DNA from: CBDCMJ01 sp965224325
GTDB lineage: Bacteria > Chloroflexota > Dehalococcoidia > Lucifugimonadales > UBA3495
Reading direction: 5' to 3'
DNA: 64,000 bases
NCBI GenBank assembly: GCA_965224325.1
Contig: CBDCYT010000019.1
Coordinates: 95,489 to 159,488, forward strand
Numbering within the stretch: the stretch's first letter is position 1; every line of letters starts with the position of its first letter. Both the position numbers and the translations under genes were made by a program. This document shows positions 37,837 to 45,866 of the stretch, piece by piece. Under the pieces are notes generated by a model. The model had not been told where the DNA came from, did not search any database, and worked only from the letters and a program-made list of their open reading frames with translations.

Positions 37837-38314
37837 GACTTATCCCCGGCTAGCCAAGACTGAAAGTCGGGGGTCAACGTCAGTGTGAGGCCGCCATGGA
37901 CGGCGGCCCCCAGCGCGAGCGGCGCAGCGACGACACGAGCCGTCGTCCCGTCCGCCGTCTCAGGTGCTTGGACCGGTCTGTCGAGCGCTATGTGAATGCC
38001 TGCCTCGCACGTTCGGGATTAGCGGAACCTACAACCTCCTGCGCTGTACGCACGTAGACTGGCGGCCTGTAGATTCCGTTTACCTTGTGATTCTTCTTTA
38101 TACATTCACCCATCAAAACACTAGAGACTCTGCATCGATTTGGTAAGTCCCAAATCACACTTTTGGGACGGCAAAAGTGTTTGCTCTGAGAGAGAGTGTT
38201 TCTGCGACTTTTCGCTCTTGCTGACATAAACGAAGGTGGCTAGATTTAGTAGTCATCTACACACCGCCGTGACCGCCGCAGGCTCCGCGTGCTCACGCGC
38301 ATACAGGAGAGGAG
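37837..38314. promoter_or_regulatory. Divergent intergenic region with a perfect 9-bp stem
   Basis: 478 bp between the giant secreted gene and the histidine-kinase gene, more AT-rich than its surroundings in the centre. ACACTTTTG and CAAAAGTGT (38157-38165 and 38172-38180) form a perfect stem with a 6-base loop. It could be a regulator site or a transcript hairpin. Any promoters for both genes must lie here. No gene is seen. Confidence 0.45.
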
Positions 38315-39574
38315 ATGTCTCAGGCGCCTCGCCGAAGCCGGGGCCTTGATCCAATCAGGAAAGCCGCCAGCGTCTTCCGGATGAGCGGCTCGACGCTCAT
38401 GCGCCTCGACCCGGACGTGGTTCGGTACGCCACGGGAGTCTCGGTCTGGGGTCGCTGGTTCATCTGGCTTGTCACAGTGGTCCAGTTTGTCTACCGGCCG
38501 GGCTTCTGGTATCACGAGGGGCACCCCGAATACCTCTTCCTGCTTGTGCCGTGGGCGGCGGTCAATGGCCTGGTCCACTACCGGCTCCTGACGAACAGGT
38601 CGGTTTCATGGCGCTGGTTGCTCCTCTTGAGCGCCACGGACATGGTCCTGATCACGGTCGGCATCATCCTCCAGCGCGGGTTCGAGGGCTTCATTTTCCT
38701 GGCCTATTACCCGACTCTTGCGATGTTCGTCCTTGTCTTCTCGTCGTTGTGGCTCGGGTTGGCCTGGGCGACGATGGCCGCCGCCGTCTATACCATCGTA
38801 TGTTTGACGGTCGGCCTCGGTCTCGACTACGTTGCGGGCGATGAGAAAGTGCTGCTGGCCAGGTTGGCGGCGATGTACGCGCTTGTGTTGTGCGTCAGTC
38901 TGGTCGTCCGATTCGAACGCACCAGGAGGCAGGCAGCGGTAGAGCGGGAAAGCGAGCTGCAACGGGAGCGGATCGAGCTCTCCCAGGCCATTCACGATAC
39001 GGCCGCCCAGACCGCCTTCATGATCGGCCTGGGGATAGACGCGGCCAAACAGGTTGCCGGAGACGCGAACGAGGAGCTCACCGCCAGGCTCGATGCGACC
39101 TCACGGCTATCCAAGACCGCCGTCTGGCAGTTGAGACACCCGATAGACATGGGCCGCATATTCGAGGGCAGTGAGTTGGGCTGGACCCTGGACTCGCACG
39201 TTGCGACGTTCAGAACCATAACGTCGGTGTCGGCGGAGCTGACTCAGAACGGGGTGGAGCCGCCACTTTCAGTAGAGGTCAGGAGTCTCCTGTTCTCCAT
39301 AGCCCACAACGCCCTCGCCAACGCCTTTCGCCATGCCGGGGCGAGCCGGGTGCTGGTCGAGCTCGACTTCGGACGGGATGAGCTCAGGCTGTCGGTGTCG
39401 GACGACGGGGTGGGACTTCCCGACGACTACGAGGAGCGAGGCCACGGCTTCGAAAACATGCGGGCGTACGCCGGGCGTCTGGGCGGACGGCTTATCGTCG
39501 AACCCAGGGGTCCGGTCGGGGGCGCGAGCGTGACCTGCGTGATGCCATTGTCTCGTGGCGGAAAGGAGGGATAG
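38315..39574 (+). CDS. NarL/DesK-type sensor histidine kinase
   Basis: A 419-residue membrane kinase. The N-terminal half has about five or six hydrophobic segments (residues 45-195). This is followed by the HisKA_3 dimerisation helix with the phospho-accepting His in ELSQAIHDTAAQTA (about residue 226) and a HATPase_c domain (N box AHNALANAFRHAGA, G1 box VSDDGVGLPDD, G2 box HGFENMRAYA). No periplasmic sensor domain is evident, so sensing is probably through the membrane segments. GGAGAGGAG precedes the ATG. The response-regulator gene follows directly, so they form one operon. It is divergent from the giant secreted gene, a possible target. Confidence 0.9.
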   Translation: MSQAPRRSRGLDPIRKAASVFRMSGSTLMRLDPDVVRYATGVSVWGRWFIWLVTVVQFVYRPGFWYHEGHPEYLFLLVPWAAVNGLVHYRLLTNRSVSWRWLLLLSATDMVLITVGIILQRGFEGFIFLAYYPTLAMFVLVFSSLWLGLAWATMAAAVYTIVCLTVGLGLDYVAGDEKVLLARLAAMYALVLCVSLVVRFERTRRQAAVERESELQRERIELSQAIHDTAAQTAFMIGLGIDAAKQVAGDANEELTARLDATSRLSKTAVWQLRHPIDMGRIFEGSELGWTLDSHVATFRTITSVSAELTQNGVEPPLSVEVRSLLFSIAHNALANAFRHAGASRVLVELDFGRDELRLSVSDDGVGLPDDYEERGHGFENMRAYAGRLGGRLIVEPRGPVGGASVTCVMPLSRGGKEG

Positions 39575-39575
39575 G

Positions 39576-40226
39576 TTGTCAACAGAGTCTCGTCGCATAA
39601 GGGTGCTGCTCGCCGACGACCATGCGGTCACGCGGGAAGGTCTTCAGGTGATTCTGGAGCGGTCTGAGGAGTTCGAGGTGGTGGGCCAGGCCAGGGACGG
39701 GGTGGAGGCGGTGAAGGCGGCCTCCGAGTTGTCGCCCGACTTGATCGTCATGGATGTCATGATGCCCAAGAAGGACGGGGTGGAGGCGTGCCGGGAGATC
39801 ATGGAGTCTCTGCCCGACACACGGGTGCTCATGCTGACCGCCTCGACGGAGGCGGACGCCGTGATAGAGGCGGTGGCCGCCGGTGCGGCCGGCTATCTTC
39901 AGAAGGTGGTCGGGATGGACCAGGTCCTGGGCATGATGAAGAGCGCGGCTGCGGGCGAGGGGCGTCTGCCGACCGAGGTGGTGAGGCGGGTCTTCGACAG
40001 GATGCGGAGCGGGGCGAGATCGAAGGATGTCAACCTGACCCAGAGGGAGAAGGAGATACTTGTGTCGTTCTGCCGGGGCATGTCCTACGTTGCGATTGCG
40101 GCGGCAAGGGGAGTCAAGGTGGTCACCGTCCGAAACGCCATCTACACGATTCAGGTGAAGCTGGGCGTCGACTCGAAGCAGGAGGTCGTGGTGTGGGCCG
40201 CGCTGAACGGGCTGCTGGATGACTGA
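39576..40226 (+). CDS. LuxR/NarL-family response regulator
   Basis: A 216-residue regulator. The receiver domain has the acidic pair in RVLLADDHAVTREG, the phospho-accepting Asp in LIVMDVMMPKKDG (about residue 60), the Thr in LMLTAST and the Lys in YLQKVV. The C-terminal LuxR helix-turn-helix is NLTQREKEILVSFCRGMSY ... VKVVTVRNAIYTI. I chose the TTG at 39576 because AAAGGAGGG lies six bases upstream and it follows the kinase stop by one base. A GTG at 39555 would overlap the kinase by 20 bp. It is the cognate partner of the kinase at 38315. Confidence 0.92.
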   Translation: MSTESRRIRVLLADDHAVTREGLQVILERSEEFEVVGQARDGVEAVKAASELSPDLIVMDVMMPKKDGVEACREIMESLPDTRVLMLTASTEADAVIEAVAAGAAGYLQKVVGMDQVLGMMKSAAAGEGRLPTEVVRRVFDRMRSGARSKDVNLTQREKEILVSFCRGMSYVAIAAARGVKVVTVRNAIYTIQVKLGVDSKQEVVVWAALNGLLDD

Positions 40227-40266
40227 CGCCATGGGTTGTTCTATAGGAAACGACGCCCCTAAGTGC

Positions 40267-40362
40267 CTGCGGCCCAAGCCGGGTGACGAAGCTGATAGCC
40301 ACAGGTGCATCTTCACCGAGTTGGGCGTTGGCTACCGGATGCCGAAGGGGGAGTCGCCATGA
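40267..40362 (+). pseudogene. Remnant of an OmpR-type winged-helix domain
   Basis: Thirty-one codons plus a stop read LRPKPGDEADSHRCIFTELG then VGYRMPKGESP, the last part of an OmpR/PhoB-type response regulator (normally LRRKLGDDA ... YIFTEPRVGYRM). There is no upstream coding part. A similar remnant lies on the minus strand at 61787-61903. Confidence 0.7.
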
Positions 40363-40387
40363 CCGGGGCCGCAATGAGGAGTGGGGC

Positions 40388-40651
40388 ATGACGCCGCACT
40401 CCGACCTCGCCGTCGTCACCGGCGCCTTCAGCTATACGGGAAGGTATGTCACTAGGCGGCTACTTGACCAAGGCGTCCGCGTCAGAACACTGACCCGTAG
40501 CCCGGATGCTGAGGACCCCTTCAGCGGCCGGGTGGAGGTGGCCCCTCTGGATTTCTCTGACCCAGATGGGCTGCGCAGGTCGATGCTGGGAGCGGGCGTC
40601 TTCTACAACACCTACTGGATACGGTACGCCCACGGCAGGACAACCTTCGAC
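40388..40651 (+). pseudogene. NmrA-like NAD(P)-binding protein, N-terminal fragment interrupted by a MITE
   Basis: The ORF begins MTPHSDLAVVTGAFSYTGRY, with the dinucleotide-binding GAFSYTG motif and the VRTLTRSP segment of NmrA-like or atypical short-chain dehydrogenases. After 88 codons (YAHGRTTFD) the frame enters a 70-bp inverted-repeat element and stops at 40750. The rest of the enzyme is missing. Two further N-terminal fragments of related genes lie at 40876-40950 (minus) and 45081-45144 (plus), at the ends of the integrase element. Confidence 0.75.
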
Positions 40652-40721
40652 GGTTCCGTTTGCTTTTGGTGTTTGACACGCCTGGGCCTAGATGTGCCGG
40701 ACACTATAACCAAACGGAACC
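40652..40721. mobile_element. 70-bp MITE-like inverted-repeat element, copy 1
   Basis: The element begins GGTTCCGTTTGCTTTTGG and ends CCAAACGGAACC; the outer 21 bases are inverted with about four mismatches. Its length and ends match the copy at 62577-62646 exactly (70 bp). It interrupts the NmrA-like fragment. No clear target duplication is visible. Confidence 0.75.
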
Positions 40722-40875
40722 ATCGTGACTCCTGCTGCTCCTGCCAATGATACCAGCACACGTTCCGGTGAACCTTCCGTTACCTTCGATTCCTCCGCTC
40801 GGTGGGATCTGACCTCATTCCAGGTGAATACCAGGTCCCACTACGCCAACCCCACCAGTCTCGCCCTACTGTATC

Positions 40876-40950
40876 CCAACGTGATCAGACGGCGGGCGAC
40901 GTAACTGCCGGCGAAGCCGAGGGCGCCGGATACCACTCCCTTGTCGGAGT
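40876..40950 (-). pseudogene. NmrA-like N-terminal fragment in left arm of inverted repeat
   Basis: On the minus strand the sequence reads LPHSDKGVVSGALGFAGSYV then ARRLITLG, the Rossmann-fold start of an NmrA-like protein. It runs outward from the integrase element and corresponds to the fragment at 45081-45144 in the right arm. Confidence 0.65.
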
Positions 40951-41137
40951 GGGGCAGGGTTAATGACTCCTCCAAGAATCGGCGTGCAACCAACCATCGT
41001 AATTTCAGGTTGCAAGGGTTATTGCAGTCCCTATGGTCCAGCAACCACGACACCTACGCCCCGCCAGTTGGCCTGAGTGCTACTATGAAACCGTGGGGCG
41101 GCTGGTGCATTTGCGGTGGTCGGAGGGACACTTGCCG

Positions 41138-41989
41138 ATGGCTGAAGAACGTCCGGCAACAACAGGATTTGACGGGAAGCGGACCGGGGCCAGCTACGCG
41201 AGCCAATGGAACCGGTTCGTCGCCTGGTGCGAGGCGTCGGGTAGCAGTTCGCTGCCTGCGTCTCCCGAAGACGTGGCGGCCTACCTGAAAGACCGGCGGG
41301 AATCGGGAGCGAAGCCCTCGACCCTGAAGGTGGTGGTGGTGGCGGCCATCGCGCGCAGCCATAGGGAAGCAGGGTTCGACGTGGCTGCGCAGCAGGGAGT
41401 CGCCAGGGCCGTCCTGGACGAACTGACGGAGGACGACTCTCCCGGCGCCACGAGGGCGCTGCCCCTGGACCTGGACTGCTACCTGGCCATCAGGAAGGTT
41501 GCCAAAGAGCAGCGCAGCGGCAGGGGCGGGCACGAGGAACGGGTGCTCAATGCCCGCCGGCGGGGGAAGATGGACGTGGCGATGATCGGCCTGATGCGGG
41601 ACGCCCGGCTGCGGGTGAACGAGGCGGCGGCGCTGACCTGGGGAGACGTGGAGCGGGTGCATGGCGGTTCCGGTCGCGTGCGCGTCGAAGCCTCGGGAGA
41701 GACAAGCTACCGCGTCTTGAGCGCCGACACCATGAAGCTGCTGTCGTCGGTCCGCCGGGGAGCAAGCGACAACGAGCCGCTCCTGGGGATGAGACCCAAC
41801 CAGATAGCGATACGGATAGGCTCAGCGGCGAGACAGGCTGGTTTGGGCGAAGGCTACTCGGGAGAAAGTCCCCGGCTGGGGATGATCCAGGACCTGGAGA
41901 CCCTGGGCGTCCTCCTGCTGGGCCGTCATGTTGCCGACCCGCCGGGCAGGCGGCGCGCTTCTGGTCCAAGGGAACTGCCTGGCGGCTGA
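41138..41989 (+). CDS. Degenerate tyrosine recombinase, left-arm copy
   Basis: A 283-residue homologue of phage-type integrases. The N-terminal core-binding domain is intact (ASYASQWNRFVAWCE, VAAYLKDRRESGAKPSTLK) and the first catalytic Arg is present in RDARLRVNEAAALTW. The later boxes are not: GESPRLGM has Glu instead of the His of HxxR, no Lys motif is seen, and the C terminus (GRHVADPPGRRR) lacks the nucleophilic Tyr. The start at ATG 41138 (MAEERPATTGF) has CGGAGGGA upstream. It is nearly identical in layout to the gene at 44015-44851 in the opposite arm. It is probably inactive as a recombinase; a DNA-binding role is possible. Confidence 0.8.
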   Translation: MAEERPATTGFDGKRTGASYASQWNRFVAWCEASGSSSLPASPEDVAAYLKDRRESGAKPSTLKVVVVAAIARSHREAGFDVAAQQGVARAVLDELTEDDSPGATRALPLDLDCYLAIRKVAKEQRSGRGGHEERVLNARRRGKMDVAMIGLMRDARLRVNEAAALTWGDVERVHGGSGRVRVEASGETSYRVLSADTMKLLSSVRRGASDNEPLLGMRPNQIAIRIGSAARQAGLGEGYSGESPRLGMIQDLETLGVLLLGRHVADPPGRRRASGPRELPGG

Positions 41990-42264
41990 CCGGCGCCGCA
42001 GCAAGACCTCGGACCCGCTACCCCTGGTTCAATCAGCAGCCAGTTTCCTGAACTCCCGACCCCAGTCAAACGACCATCTTCAAAGCGATTCCCCTGCGCT
42101 ACATCCGGTTATGCTAGATTGACGTAATAGTTAGTATAGCAACAGCGAATACTACATTGGTTTACAAGGCATTTAGGCAGTCGGGACCGGGCCAAGGATG
42201 AGGTTGAGCAGAAGCGGGCGGTAGGGGAAAGAGGGCCTGTCAGACCACTGGAATTGAGCCTCAA

Positions 42265-42306
42265 AAGTTAAACCGTGTATAATTATAGTTATACACGCTT
42301 TAACTC
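42265..42306. repeat. Imperfect palindrome, left inner border
   Basis: AAGTTAAACCGTGTATAATT followed by an imperfect reverse complement. It is the inverted counterpart of the perfect palindrome at 43701-43742 and lies about 105 bp after the end of the central recombinase gene. The flanking sequence (GGCCTGTCAGACCACTGG) is also shared by both borders. Confidence 0.8.
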
Positions 42307-42411
42307 CCTCTGTGTGCCCGACCTGGAGCACTTTCCTCATTTCGCGGCTGAAAACGTAACACGGACTGGCCTCCAGGGTCAAGGCGGTTCACCCCCCAAA
42401 TGGGCCAATCT

Positions 42412-43683
42412 CTACTGGCCCGGCCTCCCCTTGCACCCGTGAAACTGGGCCACCGCTCCCTTTCCCGCGCTCTCGTTTCTCGTGTAATGCGCCGGCATCG
42501 CCGGCGAGCGCCAGCGTCCCGCGTTCATCAGGCTGGGCAGCTCGGTCCCCGCTCGCGCCAGGTCCCTAGCCATCCCCACCCGGGGCGAGTGGCCGCTGTA
42601 ACCGCCCCCCAGGTCGGCAGCCTGGGCCGCCTGCTTGATTCGCGCCGAGATCTGGTTGGGACGAAGCCCGAAGACACTGTCGTCCTGGGCCGCCTCGTCC
42701 CGTATCAACGCCAGCGCCGCCATGGTCTGGGCGGACAGGAACGCCACGGCGCCCTGTCCCTCCACGTCCGTCTTGGACCGGCGGATCAGGAGGCGGCCGG
42801 TGCCGTCGGCCTCGTACTCTATGTCCCTCCAGGTCAGGACGGCGGCCTCGGAAACCCGCAGCATGGCGTCCCGCATCAGGCTGATCAGGGCGATGTCCAG
42901 GTGGCCCCGGGACCGCGCCGTCTCCTGACTTTCATATCTGCCTCCCCTTCCCAGCCGTGGCTCACAGGCCGTGGCCTCGATGGCGGACAGCGCCTCCTCG
43001 GTGAGGGCTTCCGCCTGTTTTTGGTCCTTTTCAGCTTTGCGGGTGGCGCACCGGAGGGTCTTTTTCACCTCCGGGCTGGCGCAGGGATCGTCGGCCTTGA
43101 CGGTCTTGTGGGCGAAGGCTATTGCCGATGCGGCCACCCGCAGGGTTGCGGGTTTGTGGCCGTGTTCCTGGATGCGCTCCGCCAGGTAAGCGGCCACCTG
43201 GGCCGGATCGGCGGGGAGGGCCTGTACATCCTTTTCCAACGCCCAGGCCAGGAAATGCCGCCACTGGACGAGATAGTTGTTCAGCGTGCTGCCGGAGATT
43301 TCGTGCTCGAAGATTGCCTTCAGGTTGCTCACGTCGGAGTCGGTGAGGGTGTCTACCCTCATTGAAACGCCCTTGGATTCGGGCTTGACCACGGCAACCG
43401 GGGCGGGACGGACGTCGACTATGACGGGGGCCGTAGCGGTTGCCACCCCCGCCCGGTCGTCTCGTTGCTGCTGGACACTCCCGGCCCCGGCCTGTCGCGC
43501 TGACCTGGCGGTCGCGCGGGGGGTTGCGAAGGCCTCTGCGTGAGGGTCTGAGGGCAGTACGCAGGCCCAAACCGGTTCGTTTCCTACGCCCTGGGACGCC
43601 GGGTGTTTTCCTGAGCGCGAACCCGAGGTGCTGCGGTTCGCGGCGTACTGGGTGAGCTGTGCCATCTGTCCCCTTCCCGCCAA
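42412..43683 (-). CDS. Tyrosine recombinase, intact central copy
   Basis: A 423-residue site-specific recombinase. Residues 1-105 are low-complexity and may precede the true start (MRVDTLTDSDVSNLKAIF is an alternative). The core-binding domain follows (GSTLNNYLVQWRHFLAW). All catalytic residues are visible: Arg in RDAMLRVSEAAVLTW, Lys in LLIRRSKTDVEG, His and Arg in GHSPRVGMARDL, Trp in NAGRWRSPAM and the Tyr nucleophile in PAHYTRNE. It is bounded on both sides by palindromes in inverted orientation (42265 and 43701), the second only 18 bp upstream of its start, a likely binding or crossover site. It is related to, but distinct from, the two degenerate copies in the arms. Confidence 0.88.
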   Translation of the reverse strand: MAGRGQMAQLTQYAANRSTSGSRSGKHPASQGVGNEPVWACVLPSDPHAEAFATPRATARSARQAGAGSVQQQRDDRAGVATATAPVIVDVRPAPVAVVKPESKGVSMRVDTLTDSDVSNLKAIFEHEISGSTLNNYLVQWRHFLAWALEKDVQALPADPAQVAAYLAERIQEHGHKPATLRVAASAIAFAHKTVKADDPCASPEVKKTLRCATRKAEKDQKQAEALTEEALSAIEATACEPRLGRGGRYESQETARSRGHLDIALISLMRDAMLRVSEAAVLTWRDIEYEADGTGRLLIRRSKTDVEGQGAVAFLSAQTMAALALIRDEAAQDDSVFGLRPNQISARIKQAAQAADLGGGYSGHSPRVGMARDLARAGTELPSLMNAGRWRSPAMPAHYTRNESAGKGAVAQFHGCKGRPGQ

Positions 43684-43700
43684 AATCCCTGCATCCGGGC

Positions 43701-43742
43701 AAGTTAAACCGTGTATAATTATAATTATACACGGTTTAACTT
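43701..43742. repeat. Perfect 42-bp palindrome upstream of the central recombinase
   Basis: Each 21-base half reads AAGTTAAACCGTGTATAATTA, and the other half is its exact complement. The site is strongly AT-rich in a GC-rich region. It is located 18 bp upstream of the 42412-43683 gene start on the minus strand and could form a cruciform, an operator or a recombination site. Confidence 0.85.
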
Positions 43743-44014
43743 TTGAGGCTTAATTCCAATGGTCTGACTGGCCCTTTTCCCCTACCGCTTGCTTCTATTC
43801 AACCTCATCCGTGGCCCGGTTCGGCCTGCCGAATGCCTTTCAACCCAATGCAGTATTCTCCATTGCTATACTAACTATTACGTCAATATAGCATCGTTGG
43901 ATGTAGAGCAGGGGAATCACTTCGAGGATGGTCGTTGACTGAGGCTGTGGGTTCAGGACGCTGACTGCTGACTGAACCGGGGGAATTGGGTCCGGCGTCG
44001 TGCCGCGGCGCCGG

Positions 44015-44851
44015 TTACGCGGGCAGTTCCCTTGGGCCTGAAGTGCGCCGCCTGCCCGGCGGGTCGGCAACATGGCGGCCCAGCAGAAGGACGCCCAGCG
44101 TCTCCAGGTCCTGGATCATCCCCAGCCTGGGACTTTCTCCCGAGTAGCCTTCGCCCAAACCGGCCTGTCTGGCGGCTGAGCCTATCCGTATCGCGATCTG
44201 GTTGGGTCTCATTCCCAGGAGCGGCTCGTTGTCGCAGGCGTTCCGGCGGACCGACGACAGCAGCTTCATCGTGTCGGCGCTCACCACGCGGTAATCGGTA
44301 TCTGCGACGCGCACGCGGCCGGACCCGCCCTTTATCCGCTCCAGGTCCCCCCAGGTCAACGCCGCCGCCTCGTACACCCGCAGCCGGGCGTCCCGCATCA
44401 GGCCGATCATCGCCACATCCAGCGCCCCCCGCCGGCGGGCGTTGAGCACCCGTTCCTCGTACCCGCCCCGGCCGCTGCGCCGCTCTTTGGCAACCTTCCT
44501 GATGGCCAAATAGCAGTCCAGGTCCAGCGGCAGCGCCCTGGTGGCGCCGAGAGAGTCGTCCGGCGTCAGTTCGTCCAGGACCGTCCTGGCGACGCCCTGC
44601 TGCCCAGACACGTCGAAACCTGCCTCCCTGTGGCTGCGTGCGATGGCGGCCGCCGCCACCTTCAGGGTCGAGGGCTTCGCTCCCGATTCCCACCGGTCTT
44701 TCAGGTAGGCTGCCACGTCGTCGGGTGATGCGGGGAGCGAACTGCTACCCGACTCCTCGCACCAGGCAACGAAACGGTTCCACTGGCTCGCGTAGCTGGC
44801 CCCGGTCCGCTTCCTGTCGAATCCTGTTGTTGCCGGACGTTCTTCAGCCAT
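44015..44851 (-). CDS. Degenerate tyrosine recombinase, right-arm copy
   Basis: A 278-residue protein, the inverted counterpart of 41138-41989. It has the same core-binding domain (ASYASQWNRFVAWCEES) and the first catalytic Arg (RDARLRVYEAAALTW). The same losses are present: GESPRLGM instead of GHSPR, no Lys motif, no C-terminal Tyr (GRHVADPPGRRR). The shared defects show that the inactivating changes predate the duplication or that both copies are kept for another role. Starting at MAEERPATTGFD is the best choice; the longer upstream frame covers the non-coding arm. Confidence 0.8.
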   Translation of the reverse strand: MAEERPATTGFDRKRTGASYASQWNRFVAWCEESGSSSLPASPDDVAAYLKDRWESGAKPSTLKVAAAAIARSHREAGFDVSGQQGVARTVLDELTPDDSLGATRALPLDLDCYLAIRKVAKERRSGRGGYEERVLNARRRGALDVAMIGLMRDARLRVYEAAALTWGDLERIKGGSGRVRVADTDYRVVSADTMKLLSSVRRNACDNEPLLGMRPNQIAIRIGSAARQAGLGEGYSGESPRLGMIQDLETLGVLLLGRHVADPPGRRRTSGPRELPA

Positions 44852-45080
44852 CGGCAAGTGCCCCTCCGACCACCGCAAATTCACCAGCCGCCACCCGGTT
44901 TTATAGTAGCACTCAGGCCAAATGGCGGGGAGCATAGACGTTGCGGTTGCCGGAGCTAGCACGTAGCCGGGCAGTAGTCTCCGACCCACAGGAACTGAAC
45001 AGCACGGGTTATCCTGAAATTGCAGCGGAAGTTGACCGCCGATTCTTCCTGGAGTCTTTTGCCCTGTACCAACCCGACCC

Positions 45081-45144
45081 GGCAATTATTACCGGCGCAT
45101 TCAACTACACGGGCAGGTACGTCGCCAAGCGTCTGCTGGACTAG
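45081..45144 (+). pseudogene. NmrA-like N-terminal fragment in right arm
   Basis: The frame reads IITGAFNYTGRYVAKRLLD and then a TAG, after which GVSVRTLTRSK continues in frame. It is thus an NmrA-like start with an in-frame stop. It is the right-arm equivalent of 40876-40950. Confidence 0.65.
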
Positions 45145-45236
45145 GGCGTCAGTGTCAGGACCTTGACCCGTAGTAAAGGATCGGTCAGTAACGGTAGTGC
45201 CGGGAAGCGTTAGCCAAGGGTGGTAAGCTCGATACG

Positions 45237-45866
45237 GTGTTCAGTATGTTTAAAATGGAGTATGGGTCGATGGACATTTCTTACGGGGATCGGTTTGGAC
45301 AAAGCAACCGACAGAATTACTTCCCTCCGTTCCGGCAGAGGAACTACCGATCCCAACCAGCTCCCAGCACTCCTCGGCGACGGGTATTTTATAGCTTCCA
45401 TTTCCAGGTTGATGCTTGGCGGGCGGGACAGGTTAGGAACATGAACCTCACTGAGCATGACGCCCCGTTGTCGGACAACGATTGGGAGCAGGTGAGGCGA
45501 GGCGGTGACGCGGCCATCCGCAGGTGGATTCACCGGCAAATTCACGGAAAATCCTGCATCATAGTTCTAATTGGTGCGTATACGTCCGCACGGCCCTGGG
45601 TCCAATATGAGATAAAGAAAGGATGGAATGATGGGAAGGGAGTCCTAGGGATTTACATTCACAATCTCCGGAACCGGGAAGGCTTTAAATCAAGGAAAGG
45701 TGTAAATCCTTTGAGCAACCTCTACCTGGGTTCAAGACGATTATCAGAGATTGCGCCAACTTATGACCCGCAAGGGTATGACAGCAAGGACGTTTACGCC
45801 ACGATTAGGAACAGTATGGTCGATTGGGTCGAGAACGCCATCGAGATCAGGCGTTCTTACTCCTAA
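45237..45866 (+). CDS. TIR-like (DUF1863/ThsB-type) protein, solitary
   Basis: A 209-residue protein. Residues about 48-205 form a TIR-like fold of the DUF1863/MTH538 type known from Thoeris ThsB: RRVFYSFHFQVDAWRAGQVR, the SDNDWEQV segment, GKSCIIVLIGAYTSARPWVQ with YEIKKGW carrying the candidate catalytic Glu, and VLGIYIHNL. The first 47 residues are poorly conserved. GTG 45237 is one of several possible starts (ATG at 45246, 45255 and 45270). It is a clear paralogue of the protein at 50014. It stands alone between the recombinase element and hsdM, without the membrane partner found with the other copy. Confidence 0.75.
   Translation: MFSMFKMEYGSMDISYGDRFGQSNRQNYFPPFRQRNYRSQPAPSTPRRRVFYSFHFQVDAWRAGQVRNMNLTEHDAPLSDNDWEQVRRGGDAAIRRWIHRQIHGKSCIIVLIGAYTSARPWVQYEIKKGWNDGKGVLGIYIHNLRNREGFKSRKGVNPLSNLYLGSRRLSEIAPTYDPQGYDSKDVYATIRNSMVDWVENAIEIRRSYS

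Larger units (their letters stand above)
40880..45150. mobile_element. Inverted-repeat element with three tyrosine recombinase genes
   Basis: Two arms of about 1.4 kb (40880-42310 and 43700-45150) are imperfect inverted copies. Each has, from the outside in, an NmrA-like 5' fragment, a promoter region, a degenerate recombinase gene, an AT-rich spacer with GACGTAATAGTTAGTATAGC, and a palindrome. Between the arms lies one intact recombinase gene. The arms are diverged by several indels, so this is not a recent duplication or an assembly mirror. The element type is not one I know; it differs from the three-recombinase RIT elements, in which three distinct genes follow each other on one strand. 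Confidence 0.7.

Noticed and set aside
40880..45150. RIT element (three recombinases in trio)
   Set aside because: RIT elements have three distinct same-strand overlapping genes; here two are inverted copies of each other and catalytically degenerate.
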